Positions 54,997-64,000 are shown, counted from the stretch's first letter. The stretch: DNA of 64,000 bases from Gammaproteobacteria bacterium (GCA_018069465.1 JAGPUW010000010.1:1-64000); one strand, 5' to 3'. A program made the numbers and translations. The notes: generated by a model from the sequence alone, not told the origin.

Positions 54997-55590
54997 CTAT
55001 TTGGCCAAATGGTAAATGGCGGTTTCACCAAATAAGTTGGGCCATAAGCCTTTGAGCTGTTTATCGGGAAAGCGTTCCGTGACCACTTCGCGATGCAGAA
55101 TACGAATGTTTTTTTCATCACACAGGGCGTCAAAATCGCGCACCGTGCAAAAGTGGATATTCGGCGTGTCATACCACTGGTGGCTGAGTTGTTTGGTGAC
55201 GGGCATGCGCCCGCGCAGCAGCAGATAGCTGCGGGTGCGGATGTTGCCGAAGTTGGGAAAGGTGACAATGCACTCTTTGCCGACGCGCAGCATCTCGTCG
55301 ATAAGCTGATCGGGGCGGCGCATCACCTGCAGGGAATAGGTCATGATGACGGTGTCGAAGCTATTGTCTTGAAAGTTCAGCAAACCCTCATTGAGGTCAG
55401 TTTCAATCACGTTGACACCGCGGCTGATGCAGGTGGTGATTTGATCGGCGTCAATTTCCAGGCCGTAGCCACTTGCCTGCCGATTGTTAGCGAGGCTGCA
55501 CATGAGTGTGCCGTCACCGCAGCCGAGGTCGAGAACTCTACCGCTCACGGGTATCCATTGCTGGAGGATGTCGAGGTCGATGCGCAACAT
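54997..55590 (-). CDS. metW: Methionine biosynthesis protein MetW
   Basis: The 197-residue methyltransferase-like protein has the SAM motif V-L-D-L-G-C-G-D-G-T-L-M and R-P-D-Q-L-I-D-E-M-L-R-V-G. MetW partners MetX in methionine synthesis. Its ATG 55590 overlaps the metX stop (TAATG), so the two are translationally coupled. Confidence 0.95.
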   Translation of the reverse strand: MLRIDLDILQQWIPVSGRVLDLGCGDGTLMCSLANNRQASGYGLEIDADQITTCISRGVNVIETDLNEGLLNFQDNSFDTVIMTYSLQVMRRPDQLIDEMLRVGKECIVTFPNFGNIRTRSYLLLRGRMPVTKQLSHQWYDTPNIHFCTVRDFDALCDEKNIRILHREVVTERFPDKQLKGLWPNLFGETAIYHLAK

Positions 55591-56768
55591 TAGGACGCCT
55601 CCTCTGCGCTGTTGATGGCCCCAATTTCGCTGGCGATGCGGGACATATAGGCGCGAAAAACCCCTTCGTAGCGATCATTGGGCAGCAGGAAGGCATCGTG
55701 GCCCATAGCGGACTCTATCTCGGCGTAAGCGACATCTTTGTTGGCTGCAATGAGGGCTTTGACGATTTCTCGTGAACGGGCGGGGGCAAAGCGCCAGTCG
55801 CTGGAAAACGATACCACCAAAAATTTGCACAGGGCATTGCTAAAGGCTTTGACTGAACTGCCATCATATTCTCTGGCGAGGTCGAAATAATCGAGTATCT
55901 TGGTCATTAGCAGGTAGGTGTTGGCATCAAAGTCTGTAGCGAAACGGTCGCCCTGATGGCGTAAATAGCTTTCGACCTGAAACTCAATGGGGGCATCGAG
56001 GCCGCGTTGAAAGGTGCCGGAGCGCAATTCTCGGCCAAAGCGTTCTTCCATGAGGGCGTCCGACAAATAGGTGACGTGGCCAATCATGCGCGCCAGTGCC
56101 AGCCCGCTGCGGGGGGTGGCGTCGTGTTCGATGTAGTCACCATCGTGGAAGTCAGCGTCACTGCGAATGGCGCGGCGGGCCAGTTCGTTGAAGGCGATAT
56201 TCTGTGCGGTCAGGTCTGCTGCGGAGGCAATCACGACACAGTGGCGCAGGCGCTCGGGGTATTCCAATGCCCAGCGCATGGCGGTCATGCCGCCGAGACT
56301 GCCGCCAACAATGGCCGCCCATTGCTCAATGCCTAGTTTATCGGCGAGCTTTGCCTGGCTGGTGACCCAGTCGCGAACGCGTAGTGGGGGGAAGTTTTTG
56401 CCCCAGGGCTGCCCCGTTTCTGGGTTGATCGAGCGCGGTCCGGTACTGCCGTGGCAGCCGCCAATATTGTTCAGCGAAACGACGAAAAATTGACGCGTGT
56501 CGATGGGCTTGCCGGGGCCGATGTAGGCATCCCACCAGCCGGGCTTATTATCGGCCGTGGAGTGATAACCGGCGGCATGATGGTGGCCGCTGAGAGCGTG
56601 GCATATTAATACGCCATTGCTTTTGTCTGCATTGAGCTCGCCGTAGGTTTCAACCACTAGCTCGTAGCTTTGCAGGCTGCGGCCGCAGCTGAGCTCCAGT
56701 GGCGTGTCGAAGATAAAGTGCTGCGGGCTAACAAGGCCGACAGAGTCAGCGGGAAAAACCTCAGGCAT
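55590..56768 (-). CDS. metX: Homoserine O-acyltransferase (MetX)
   Basis: The 392-residue alpha/beta hydrolase-fold enzyme activates homoserine for methionine synthesis. The nucleophile elbow is [24 protein letters not shown] and the late D-W-R-F segment mark the fold. Whether it uses acetyl- or succinyl-CoA cannot be told with confidence; in Pseudomonas relatives it is succinyl-CoA. ATG 56768. Confidence 0.94.
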   Translation of the reverse strand: MPEVFPADSVGLVSPQHFIFDTPLELSCGRSLQSYELVVETYGELNADKSNGVLICHALSGHHHAAGYHSTADNKPGWWDAYIGPGKPIDTRQFFVVSLNNIGGCHGSTGPRSINPETGQPWGKNFPPLRVRDWVTSQAKLADKLGIEQWAAIVGGSLGGMTAMRWALEYPERLRHCVVIASAADLTAQNIAFNELARRAIRSDADFHDGDYIEHDATPRSGLALARMIGHVTYLSDALMEERFGRELRSGTFQRGLDAPIEFQVESYLRHQGDRFATDFDANTYLLMTKILDYFDLAREYDGSSVKAFSNALCKFLVVSFSSDWRFAPARSREIVKALIAANKDVAYAEIESAMGHDAFLLPNDRYEGVFRAYMSRIASEIGAINSAEEAS

Positions 56769-56860
56769 GGATTAAATTTCAGCTATAAAAGCAGGAGTCT
56801 AAAGAGGCTGGCGGGGCACTGCAAGGCATGGCGAGCGCCGGGCAGGATATTTCTCCGTTT

Positions 56861-57154
56861 TCAGGGCCGAGTGATCTGTGCTGCGTCGGGGATTTTCTGC
56901 GGCTGGGCAATTTCCAGGGTTTTCTGGCGACTTGACTCGCCGCGGATAAGCGATACTCGGGTTTTGGCAACGCCGAACTCTTTGGCGATATATTTCAGCA
57001 GGTGTTTGTTGGCTTTGCCATCGACCGGTGGCGCACTAATTTGAATTTTTAGTCGCTCGCCATAGAGGCCGACGAGTGCATCGCGGCTGGCCTTGGGCTG
57101 CACGTGGCAGTGCAGCAACAAGGTCTCGCTGTCTTGCCATTGAAAATGGGGCAA
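56861..57154 (-). CDS. yggU: YggU family (DUF167) protein
   Basis: The 97-residue protein has the DUF167 core V-Q-P-K-A-S-R-D-A-L-V-G-L and A-P-P-V-D-G-K-A-N-K-H-L-L-K-Y-I-A-K. I infer a TTG start at 57154, giving a length close to E. coli YggU; an ATG at 57247 would overlap yggT by 74 bases. The function is unknown. Downstream of yggT. Confidence 0.8.
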   Translation of the reverse strand: MPHFQWQDSETLLLHCHVQPKASRDALVGLYGERLKIQISAPPVDGKANKHLLKYIAKEFGVAKTRVSLIRGESSRQKTLEIAQPQKIPDAAQITRP

Positions 57155-57173
57155 ACCAAGGCCCGCTAATAGC

Positions 57174-57761
57174 CTAGATACCGGGCACCAGACCGGGGTG
57201 GAGTTGGGTGGCGGTGGCAAAATTGCCGACGACAATGCGCAGTACATTGATCAACAGAAACATGAGAATGGGCGAAAGGTCGATGCCGCCTATATTGGGC
57301 AGAATTTTACGGAAGGGCGCCATCACCGGCTCCATCAGTTGCCAAATTAATGCAATAGCCGGATGGTGGCTCTGGGGCAGCACCCAGCTGACAATAATGG
57401 CGGCGAAAAGCCCGTAAAAAAAGATATTCAGCAGCATTGAGGCGATGCCGATCAAGGCCCACACCAAGGCAGTCATCAGCGGGATAAGGCCGCCGCCAGC
57501 GATCAGCAGGGTTAATTCCATGGCCGCGAGTTGTATGGCTAATGCGGCGAGCAGGCTGGCGAAGTCGATATTCTTGACCGGGGGGATAATTTTACGCAGG
57601 GGGCCGAGGGGTATCTCGGTGGCTTTGACGATAAATTGAGAAACCGGGTTGTAAAAATTGGCTTTACATAACTGCAGTAGAAAGCGCAGCAACACGATTA
57701 ATAGATAAAGGCTGGAGAGCGCCTGGATTAAGTAAATACTAACTTCTGTCATTGAATTCAT
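57174..57761 (-). CDS. yggT: YggT family membrane protein
   Basis: The 195-residue protein holds two YGGT repeats, each with two membrane helices (about 5-25, 60-95, 105-130, 160-185), with R-F-L-L-Q-L and P-F-R-K-I-L-P-N-I-G-G-I-D-L-S-P. The family is linked to membrane or osmotic homeostasis. It lies between proC and yggU, the usual order. Confidence 0.93.
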   Translation of the reverse strand: MNSMTEVSIYLIQALSSLYLLIVLLRFLLQLCKANFYNPVSQFIVKATEIPLGPLRKIIPPVKNIDFASLLAALAIQLAAMELTLLIAGGGLIPLMTALVWALIGIASMLLNIFFYGLFAAIIVSWVLPQSHHPAIALIWQLMEPVMAPFRKILPNIGGIDLSPILMFLLINVLRIVVGNFATATQLHPGLVPGI

Positions 57762-57812
57762 GGCTGTTCCAAGGGTTGTTCTATTCGTTAACCGGGGAGG
57801 TAGTTTGGTCGA

Positions 57813-58634
57813 TTAAGCAGTGAGTTCTGCGGCCATTTCTCGGGCGCGATCATAAGCCGCAGCAATGGCCTGTTCAAAGTGTTCGGGCAGCTGGTTGTCG
57901 AGCAGGCTGTTAATAGCCTTTTCTGTGGTGCCGGCGGGGGAGGTGACCCGTTTGCGCAACTCCTCGGCATCAACATCACTGGCGATGGCCATACGCGCTG
58001 CCCCAAGGGCCGTTTGCAGGGTTAGCTGGCGGGCGGTTTCAGGGTCGAGCCCCAATTGAATACCGGCCTTTGTCATGGCTTCTATCACCAGAAAGAAATA
58101 GGCCGGGCCGCTGCCGGAAAGCGCGGTCACTTTGTCGATATCGTCTTCGCTGTGCAACCAGCTGACCGTGCCCACGGCGGCGAGAATGTCACCGGCCTGC
58201 TGGCGTTGCGCCGGCTTAACGAGGGTCGTGGCAAAGAGTCCGCTGGCACCGCTTTGTACCAGCGCGGGGGTGTTGGGCATGCAGCGAATAATCGGCACTT
58301 CACTACCGAGCCAGTCTTGCAGGGCAGCGGCGGTAATGCCGGCGGCGATGGAGATCACTAAAGGCTTGTGGGCAAGAGCGGGGGCGAGATTACAGGCAAC
58401 CGTCTTCATCACCTGGGGTTTGACGGCGAGAATGATGATATCTGCCTGCGCAGCGGCAGAGGCATTGTCAGTGTGGGTGGTGATGCCGAAGGCGGCTTCA
58501 AGCCGTTTGCCGCTATCTACGACCGGGTCGCAGGCGACAATGTGGTTGGCGGGATAGCCTTTTTCGATCAGGCCACCAATCAAGCTGGTGGCCATATTGC
58601 CACCGCCAATAAATACCAGTTTGGCTTCGCTCAC
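57813..58634 (-). CDS. proC: Pyrroline-5-carboxylate reductase
   Basis: The 273-residue enzyme makes proline from pyrroline-5-carboxylate using NAD(P)H. The dinucleotide fold is F-I-G-G-G-N-M-A-T-S-L-I-G-G-L, and the C-terminal signature V-T-S-P-A-G-T-T is complete. The start is GTG 58634 with AGGAAA upstream. Follows yggS by 20 bases. Confidence 0.95.
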   Translation of the reverse strand: MSEAKLVFIGGGNMATSLIGGLIEKGYPANHIVACDPVVDSGKRLEAAFGITTHTDNASAAAQADIIILAVKPQVMKTVACNLAPALAHKPLVISIAAGITAAALQDWLGSEVPIIRCMPNTPALVQSGASGLFATTLVKPAQRQQAGDILAAVGTVSWLHSEDDIDKVTALSGSGPAYFFLVIEAMTKAGIQLGLDPETARQLTLQTALGAARMAIASDVDAEELRKRVTSPAGTTEKAINSLLDNQLPEHFEQAIAAAYDRAREMAAELTA

Positions 58635-58654
58635 AAATATTTCCTGTGTTGAGG

Positions 58655-59359
58655 TTAGAGTTTGGTTTGCGTTCTGGGGCCAAAAATTGCCGTGCCAACG
58701 CGAATAATCGTCGCCCCTTCGGCAATAGCTGCTTGCATGTCCCCAGACATGCCCATGGAAAGTGTATCTAAACTGGAGAGGGCGGCGGAACTCTTTTTCA
58801 AACTATCGAGTAATTCGGCCGCCCGGCGGTAGGGCCGGCGTTGCTCATCTAGCTGATCGCGTTGTTGGGGTATGACCATCAGGCCGCGCAATTTCAGGCG
58901 CGGTAGCTCATCAATGGCCAGGGCCAGCTCTAGGCAGTGCTCGGGGTCGATGCCCGACTTGCTGGTTTCTCTGTCAATATTGACCTGTATACAGACATTG
59001 AGAGGGGGCAAATGTGCGGGCCGTTGTTGGCTGAGCCGGCGGGCGATTTTAAGCCGCTCTATGGAATGTACCCAGCTGAAATGCTGGGCGATGTCCTGTG
59101 TTTTGTTCGATTGTATTGGCCCAATAAAGTGCCAGCAGGGGTCGAGATCATCGAGCGCAGCTATTTTTTCCAGCGCTTCCTGTAAATAGTTTTCGCCAAA
59201 ATTTCTGATGTTAGCCTGCCAGGCGAGGCGCAGTGCCTGGCTGCTTTGTCCTTTGCTGACGGCCAAAAGCATGATCGCGTCGACACTTCTGTGGAATTGC
59301 TGCGCGCTTTGTTGCAGAGAGGTCGAGACCTGCTTTATGTTGTCGAGGATATTGGTCAT
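58655..59359 (-). CDS. yggS: YggS family PLP-homeostasis protein
   Basis: The 234-residue PLP-binding barrel protein has the lysine in L-L-A-V-S-K-G and G-E-N-Y-L-Q-E-A, H-F-I-G-P-I-Q-S-N-K, and the C-terminal L-S-M-G-M-S-G-D-M. It balances pyridoxal phosphate rather than catalysing a known reaction. I start at ATG 59359; a TTG three codons upstream is possible. Divergent from pilT. Confidence 0.93.
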   Translation of the reverse strand: MTNILDNIKQVSTSLQQSAQQFHRSVDAIMLLAVSKGQSSQALRLAWQANIRNFGENYLQEALEKIAALDDLDPCWHFIGPIQSNKTQDIAQHFSWVHSIERLKIARRLSQQRPAHLPPLNVCIQVNIDRETSKSGIDPEHCLELALAIDELPRLKLRGLMVIPQQRDQLDEQRRPYRRAAELLDSLKKSSAALSSLDTLSMGMSGDMQAAIAEGATIIRVGTAIFGPRTQTKL

Positions 59360-59420
59360 AGGCCGCAAGCGAGCGTTAAGTCGCGCTCAGTCAGGTTATC
59401 GGAAACAGTGGGATTGAGTA

Positions 59421-60455
59421 ATGGATATTACGGAGCTATTGGCATTTAGTGCCAAACAAGGGGCATCGGATTTACACCTGTCGGCGGGCCTGCCACCGAT
59501 GATCCGGGTGGACGGGGATATTCGTCGCATCAACCTGCCGGCGATGGAACATAAAGATGTACATAGTCTCATTTACGAGATTATGAACGATAAGCAACGT
59601 CGCGACTATGAAGAATTCCTCGAGACAGATTTCTCTTTTGAAGTGCCGGGAGTGGCGCGTTTCCGGGTTAATGCCTTCAATCAGAACCGTGGTGCTGGCG
59701 CTGTATTTAGAACCATTCCATCCACCGTCTTGACCCTTGAAGATTTAGGTTTTGGGCAGATATTTCGCGATATCGCCTCGTTGCCTAGGGGCCTTGTACT
59801 GGTAACAGGGCCGACGGGGTCGGGTAAAAGTACGACATTGGCGGCGATGGTCGACTTCGTCAACGATAATCGCTACGACCACATTCTGACTATTGAAGAT
59901 CCGATTGAATTTGTTCACGAAAGTAAAAAATGCCTGGTTAACCAGCGCGAGGTACACAAAGACACCCACGGTTTTAGTGAGGCGCTGCGCTCAGCTTTGC
60001 GGGAAGATCCCGATATTATCCTGGTGGGTGAAATGCGTGATCTGGAAACGATTCGCCTTGCTTTGACGGCAGCGGAGACCGGCCATTTAGTGTTTGGCAC
60101 CCTGCACACAACATCAGCCGCTAAAACCATAGACCGTGTGGTCGATGTTTTCCCGGCGGCAGAAAAGGCCATGGTGCGCTCAATGTTGTCAGAATCACTA
60201 AGGGCGGTGATATCCCAAGCGCTGCTGAAAAAAATTGGTGGTGGTCGGGTAGCGGCTAACGAAATCATGATTGGCACGCCGGCAATTCGCAACTTGATTC
60301 GCGAAGATAAAGTCGCGCAAATGTACTCCGCAATTCAGACCGGCGCCGGACACGGCATGGTCACCATGGACCAGTGCCTGCAAAAAATGGTTCAGCAAAA
60401 GGTTGTTACAACAGAGGCGGCACGAGGGCAGGCCAAGGTGCCAGAAGACTTTTAA
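59421..60455 (+). CDS. pilT: Type IV pilus retraction ATPase PilT
   Basis: The 344-residue hexameric ATPase disassembles pili during twitching. Walker A G-P-T-G-S-G-K-S-T, the Asp box I-L-T-I-E-D-P-I-E-F, Walker B I-I-L-V-G-E-M-R and the retraction-specific A-I-R-N-L-I-R-E motif are all present. Paired with pilU after 48 bases. Confidence 0.97.
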   Translation: MDITELLAFSAKQGASDLHLSAGLPPMIRVDGDIRRINLPAMEHKDVHSLIYEIMNDKQRRDYEEFLETDFSFEVPGVARFRVNAFNQNRGAGAVFRTIPSTVLTLEDLGFGQIFRDIASLPRGLVLVTGPTGSGKSTTLAAMVDFVNDNRYDHILTIEDPIEFVHESKKCLVNQREVHKDTHGFSEALRSALREDPDIILVGEMRDLETIRLALTAAETGHLVFGTLHTTSAAKTIDRVVDVFPAAEKAMVRSMLSESLRAVISQALLKKIGGGRVAANEIMIGTPAIRNLIREDKVAQMYSAIQTGAGHGMVTMDQCLQKMVQQKVVTTEAARGQAKVPEDF

Positions 60456-60503
60456 ACGCAATGGGCGAGTGTTATCCCGGTTATGTAATATGAGGACAAA
60501 GTA

Positions 60504-61658
60504 ATGGATTTTTATGCACTGCTCAAATTGATGGTGGATAAGGGGGCGTCCGATCTGTTTATCACAGAGGGTGTGCCGCCTTCAATCAAAGTCAATGGCA
60601 AGGTCATTCACGTTGGTAAAACCAATTTGACCGGTGAAATGTCACTGGAGCTGGTTGAAAGTATTATGAATGACAAGCAGCGGGTGGAATATGGCGAGAC
60701 GAAAGAGCTCAACTTTGCCATTGAGACCGATGCGGTTAAGGGCGCCCGCTTTCGGGTCAGTGCTTTCTATCAGCGCAATCATGCTGGCATGGTGCTGCGG
60801 CGTATAGAAACACTGATACCGACCACAGAAGAATTGTTATTGCCGCCAATATTGAATGAACTGGTGATGACCAAGCGGGGCATCATTCTTTTTGTGGGTG
60901 CCACGGGCACCGGTAAATCGACCTCACTAGCGGCGATGATTGGCTACCGTAATCGCAATAGTAAAGGGCATATTATTTCCATTGAAGATCCGATTGAATT
61001 TGTCCACCAGCACGCCGGTTGCATTATCACTCAGCGCGAAGTGGGTATTGATACAGAGTCTTTTGACGTGGCCTTGAAAAACACCTTGCGCCAGGCACCC
61101 GACGTGATATTAATTGGTGAAATACGAACCCGCGAAACCATGGATGCCGCCATTAGCTTTGCTGAAACCGGCCACCTGGTGCTGGCGACCTTGCACGCCA
61201 ATAACGCCAACCAGGCGCTGGATCGCATTCAACATTTCTTCCCGGCTGATCGTCACGACCAACTGTGGATGGACTTGTCGCTCAACCTTCGAGCCATGCT
61301 GGCCCAGCAATTGTTGCCCACAGTCGACGGTACGAGCCGTCGGGCCGTGGTAGAAATTTTGATTAATACGCCCCTGGTTTCCGACCTTATTCGCAAGGGT
61401 GAAGTGCACAAGATTAAGGAGCTGATGAGTCGCTCTAAAGAGTTGGGCATGTGCACCTTCGATCAGGCCTTGTATGAGCTTTATGAGCAGGGTGTCATTA
61501 CCTATGACGACGCCCTCGCATCTGCCGACTCGAAAAATGATCTGCGCCTGATGATCAAATTGCAGTCGGGAACTGATGTCGAGCAGCTTGAAGAAGTGGC
61601 CGATGGGTTAATGGTTGAAGAAGACGATGATGGTGAGTCTTATCAGTTATTTCAATAA
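60504..61658 (+). CDS. pilU: Type IV pilus accessory retraction ATPase PilU
   Basis: The 384-residue PilT paralogue has Walker A G-A-T-G-T-G-K-S-T and Walker B V-I-L-I-G-E-I-R, a tail of ~40 extra residues, and lacks the A-I-R-N-L-I-R-E motif (its equivalent reads I-N-T-P-L-V-S-D-L-I-R-K-G). PilU needs PilT to retract pili under load. Ribosome binding site GAGGACAAAG. Confidence 0.95.
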   Translation: MDFYALLKLMVDKGASDLFITEGVPPSIKVNGKVIHVGKTNLTGEMSLELVESIMNDKQRVEYGETKELNFAIETDAVKGARFRVSAFYQRNHAGMVLRRIETLIPTTEELLLPPILNELVMTKRGIILFVGATGTGKSTSLAAMIGYRNRNSKGHIISIEDPIEFVHQHAGCIITQREVGIDTESFDVALKNTLRQAPDVILIGEIRTRETMDAAISFAETGHLVLATLHANNANQALDRIQHFFPADRHDQLWMDLSLNLRAMLAQQLLPTVDGTSRRAVVEILINTPLVSDLIRKGEVHKIKELMSRSKELGMCTFDQALYELYEQGVITYDDALASADSKNDLRLMIKLQSGTDVEQLEEVADGLMVEEDDDGESYQLFQ

Positions 61659-61708
61659 GGGCACTTTTTGGTGATACTGGTCTTTTGCCCAGGGTCACCA
61701 AAAGCATG

Positions 61709-62161
61709 TTAAGGCAAGACCCCCATCTCGGGGTCTTGTAACCAGGTCTCAAGAATTAAACAGGCCGCTTCACTGTCTACCGGGTTGTCGCGGTAACTCC
61801 CGGGGCGTTCGCCTCTCGATTTTGCCTCTGCTGTCGATAGCCGCTCATCCACCATCTTAACGGGAATCACCATGCGCCCTTGCAGGCGGCGTGCAAACTT
61901 CCTCGCCCTTTGGCAAAAGGGGCTTTCGCTGCCATCCATATTCAAAGGTAGGCCAACAACCAGCATATCGGGTTGCCATTGTTTAATATGATCGGCAATT
62001 TGTTGCCAGCTGGGCTGCCCATCTCGGGCTTTAAGGACGGCTAGTGGCCGACCTGATGCGGTGAGTGTCTGGCCAACGGCGAGACCAATTTGGCGAGTGC
62101 CAAAGTCAAAGGCCATGATACAGCGAGGTTTGATGGTGTTCAGCTTAGGCGTGCCCCGCAC
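61709..62161 (-). CDS. ruvX: Holliday-junction resolvase-like RuvX/YqgF
   Basis: The 150-residue RNase H-fold protein has M-A-F-D-F-G-T-R-Q-I-G-L-A-V-G-Q and V-V-G-L-P-L-N-M-D-G-S, with the Asp of V-D-E-R-L-S-T-A-E-A. I infer a GTG start at 62161 inside the yqgE end, because beginning at the internal ATG 62115 would cut into the first strand. It works in 16S rRNA 5'-end maturation and DNA processing. Confidence 0.88.
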   Translation of the reverse strand: MRGTPKLNTIKPRCIMAFDFGTRQIGLAVGQTLTASGRPLAVLKARDGQPSWQQIADHIKQWQPDMLVVGLPLNMDGSESPFCQRARKFARRLQGRMVIPVKMVDERLSTAEAKSRGERPGSYRDNPVDSEAACLILETWLQDPEMGVLP

Positions 62162-62759
62162 TGTTGCTGAGCTGGCTGAGGCTAATGCCAATACTTGCGG
62201 CAGCGACGTCAGCGCGCTGCTCCAGGGGGGTGTCAAAAAGTAGTTGTGGCACTAAATCTGCGCCTGGCGGAACGGTCAGCCAGGCGTTGTCGAGCAGTTC
62301 TTGTTCCAGTTGGCCGCCAGTCCAGCCCGCGTAGCCAAGAGCGACCAAGCTGGCATCGGGGCCTTGGTCGCTGGCCATATCGTCGATAATATCTCTCGAT
62401 GTCGTGAGGGAAATAGTGTCACTAATGGCAGCCGTTGCCTGCCATTGCTTCACGGCGGGTCGATGTAAAACAAAGCCTTGCTGCTCTTCGACAGGACCAC
62501 CACAAAGCAGGGTTTGCGAGCCATTTGGTGGCGAGTAATCGAGATCGAGCTGTTCGAATACTTGACTCAGAGGCAGCCCGAGCGGGCGGTTTATGGTGAT
62601 CCCCATGGCCCCCTCTACCGAGTGTTGGCAAATATAAATCACGGAATGAACAAAATTAGGGTCGAGCAAGCCCGGCATCGCAATTAACAGCTGGCCACGC
62701 AAACTCGTCGCATCACTGGCTGTTGGGGGTTGAGGCTTGTCTGAGCTAGGAGTTTCCAT
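62145..62759 (-). CDS. yqgE: YqgE/AlgH family protein (UPF0301)
   Basis: The 204-residue protein has L-L-I-A-M-P-G-L-L-D-P-N-F-V-H-S-V-I-Y-I-C, then G-A-M-G-I-T-I-N-R-P-L-G-L-P, and G-Y-A-G-W-T-G-G-Q-L-E-Q-E near the C-terminus. AlgH affects alginate regulation in Pseudomonas by an unknown mechanism. Overlaps ruvX and follows tonB. Confidence 0.94.
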   Translation of the reverse strand: METPSSDKPQPPTASDATSLRGQLLIAMPGLLDPNFVHSVIYICQHSVEGAMGITINRPLGLPLSQVFEQLDLDYSPPNGSQTLLCGGPVEEQQGFVLHRPAVKQWQATAAISDTISLTTSRDIIDDMASDQGPDASLVALGYAGWTGGQLEQELLDNAWLTVPPGADLVPQLLFDTPLEQRADVAAASIGISLSQLSNSAGHA

Positions 62760-62825
62760 AGCTCTTAGTATTGGGCGAAAGGGCTAAAATTTCAAGTTGA
62801 GTCCCTGGCCGGGTGCGGAGGGGTT

Positions 62826-63710
62826 TTAGTTGGCCGAGGTGATGACGCGGTTGCCGGGCATGTAGCGCCAGGTTCGGGTGATCTCCATTTTGCTCCACTG
62901 AGACATTCGCTGAGGGAAGGCCGCAAAGGGGGCAGCCAATTTCACGGTGGTGATCGCTGCCTGGTCGAGCGTGGGGTGGCCTGAGCTCGAGACAATCTCG
63001 ACTTTATCCACAGAGCCATCGGGCAGCAGAGTGACAACCATCAGTATGTCGCCATAAAGCTTGCTCAGTCGCGCGCGCTCAGGGTAGTAAAGGTTACCCG
63101 TCTTTTCGACTTTTTCTATCCAGTAATTTAAATAAGCGGCGTGGTCGGCGGCTTTGGTGTTGGCGGAGGTTAATCGCAGGGTTTTCGGTATTTTGTTATA
63201 GGCCTGCTTTTGCTCGTCGAGTCGGGCGTGGAGGCTGCTGAGGGCATCCATAGGCATGACCTGTGGCGTGTCGCGATGACTGGTTTGCTCCTGCCCTTGC
63301 TCAGACAAACTATCGTCGATGGTTCGGCTGTCGCTGCGAGTGGTAATGAGGTTTTGCTGATTGCGCTTGCCCTGTTGCTGCAGTGGTTCGGGCTGAGGAG
63401 TGGGCTGGGTATCGCGCAGCACGCTATCATCGTAGGGCGATTGCTTATCGGTGGTGATATCTCGGCGCTCGAGCAATTCGCCACTGCCGAGCTGATTGGC
63501 CTGAGCCAGCAGCTCAGCGTCATTATTGTCCTGGTCTGTTGGTCGTTGGGCCAGGGTGACTTCAAGGCTGGGCGGGGCGGCTGAGCGCTGCATAAACGCG
63601 AAACCGATGCCGAAAATCACAATTGCGTGAATGGCGACGGCAAGAAAGAGGGCGAACCCCAAGCGGTCGCTGCCATCGTTGGGGTCGGCCAGTTGAAAAT
63701 GAGTATCCAT
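62826..63710 (-). CDS. tonB: Energy transducer TonB family protein
   Basis: The 294-residue protein has one N-terminal membrane helix (about 17-40), a charged, Gln/Asp-rich periplasmic linker rather than a long Pro-Lys repeat, and a C-terminal TonB domain (Y-P-E-R-A-R-L-S-K-L-Y-G-D-I, G-S-V-D-K-V-E-I-V-S-S-S-G-H-P-T-L-D-Q-A). It passes proton-motive energy to outer-membrane receptors. It lies between gshB and yqgE, the order known in Pseudomonas (tonB3 locus). No exbB/exbD is in the window. Confidence 0.88.
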   Translation of the reverse strand: MDTHFQLADPNDGSDRLGFALFLAVAIHAIVIFGIGFAFMQRSAAPPSLEVTLAQRPTDQDNNDAELLAQANQLGSGELLERRDITTDKQSPYDDSVLRDTQPTPQPEPLQQQGKRNQQNLITTRSDSRTIDDSLSEQGQEQTSHRDTPQVMPMDALSSLHARLDEQKQAYNKIPKTLRLTSANTKAADHAAYLNYWIEKVEKTGNLYYPERARLSKLYGDILMVVTLLPDGSVDKVEIVSSSGHPTLDQAAITTVKLAAPFAAFPQRMSQWSKMEITRTWRYMPGNRVITSAN

Positions 63711-63732
63711 TAATAACGAAACGTTTAGTTTC

Positions 63733-64000
63733 CTATTTGTTAAGCCGTTGGCTGATGGCCGCCATTAGGCGAGCGCCGATTTGCGTGTTTTGTTCGCGGT
63801 CAATCTCGCGGGCGCAAGTAGGGCTGGTGACATTAATCTCGGTTAAATAGTTACCGATAACATCGAGGCCTACAAATAAAAAGCCCTTTTCGCGCAGGGC
63901 GGGAGCGACCTGGGAAACGATCTCCAGATCACGCTCGCTTAAAGGTTGAACGATACCACGACCGCCGGCTGCAAGATTGCCACGTGTTTCACCTTTTGCG
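63733..64000 (-). CDS. gshB: Glutathione synthetase, C-terminal part (runs off the right edge)
   Basis: The frame enters from the right edge and stops at TAG 63735-63733. Its translation ends G-F-L-F-V-G-L-D-V-I-G-N-Y-L-T-E-I-N-V-T, then S-P-T-C-A-R-E-I-D, matching the ATP-grasp C-terminus of GshB, which adds glycine to gamma-glutamylcysteine. It is partial only because of the window edge. Confidence 0.92.
   Translation of the reverse strand, partial: AKGETRGNLAAGGRGIVQPLSERDLEIVSQVAPALREKGFLFVGLDVIGNYLTEINVTSPTCAREIDREQNTQIGARLMAAISQRLNK

Noticed and set aside
61667-61705. Hairpin between pilU and ruvX as an intrinsic terminator
   Set aside because: The 9-bp TTTTGGTGA/TCACCAAAA arms lack a T-run on either strand, and the loop is long; termination there is possible but not supported.

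Overview
The window looks like chromosomal DNA of a marine-type gammaproteobacterium related to the Pseudomonas/Cellvibrio side of the class (a Spongiibacteraceae-like organism is my best guess). The basis is gene order and protein character. Several long stretches match, from memory, the order known in Pseudomonas: coxB-coxA-ctaG-coxC-(DUF2909)-SURF1-(CxxxC protein)-ctaA-ctaB-SCO; ridA-spoT-rpoZ-gmk-yicC-rph-crc-pyrE; argB-algC-coaBC-radC-rpmB-rpmG; ftsY-ftsE-ftsX-rpoH; and hemW-rdgB-DUF4426-metW-metX-yggU/T-proC-yggS-pilT. No rRNA, tRNA, CRISPR array, phage or plasmid gene was seen. G+C is moderate (mid-50s per cent by eye).

Layout. 1-5.8 kb is a mixed accessory zone: the right end of an IS256-type element, a small orphan ORF, a VOC (glyoxalase-fold) gene broken by an exact 28-bp tandem duplication, a GlxA/AraC-type regulator, a FabY-like ketoacyl synthase, a gamma-class carbonic anhydrase, yheV and an unknown gene. 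6.2-15.0 kb is the complete aa3-type cytochrome c oxidase locus with its copper and heme A assembly genes. 15.2-17.5 kb is a small accessory set (luciferase-like monooxygenase, DUF1330, VOC, DUF1643). 17.6-38 kb is dense housekeeping: stringent response, nucleotide and CoA metabolism, arginine, sugar phosphates, ribosomal proteins L28/L33, DNA repair, FtsYEX and the heat-shock sigma factor.

38-46 kb holds a tRNA methyltransferase, an FKBP lipoprotein, and a leftward translationally coupled operon (small ORF-gshA-acpH-dsbB-lrgA-lrgB), then a glycosyltransferase/PAP2 pair. 46.2-50.5 kb carries the most distinctive cassette: a Baeyer-Villiger-type flavin monooxygenase under its own promoter with an upstream inverted repeat, followed by an HMG-CoA-synthase-like protein fused to a DUF35 Zn-ribbon/OB domain but lacking the catalytic cysteine, and an SCP2-type thiolase that keeps all its catalytic residues. 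50.6-64 kb returns to core genes: rho, trxA, hemW, rdgB, metW/metX, proC, yggS, the divergent pilT-pilU pair, ruvX-yqgE, tonB and the 3' end of gshB.

Compared with the Pseudomonas order, dut is missing between coaBC and algC, and the pyrR-pyrB-pyrC block is missing between ruvX and the pil genes. The best candidates for something little described are the monooxygenase/HMGS-DUF35/thiolase cassette and the 28-bp duplication that switches off the VOC gene.
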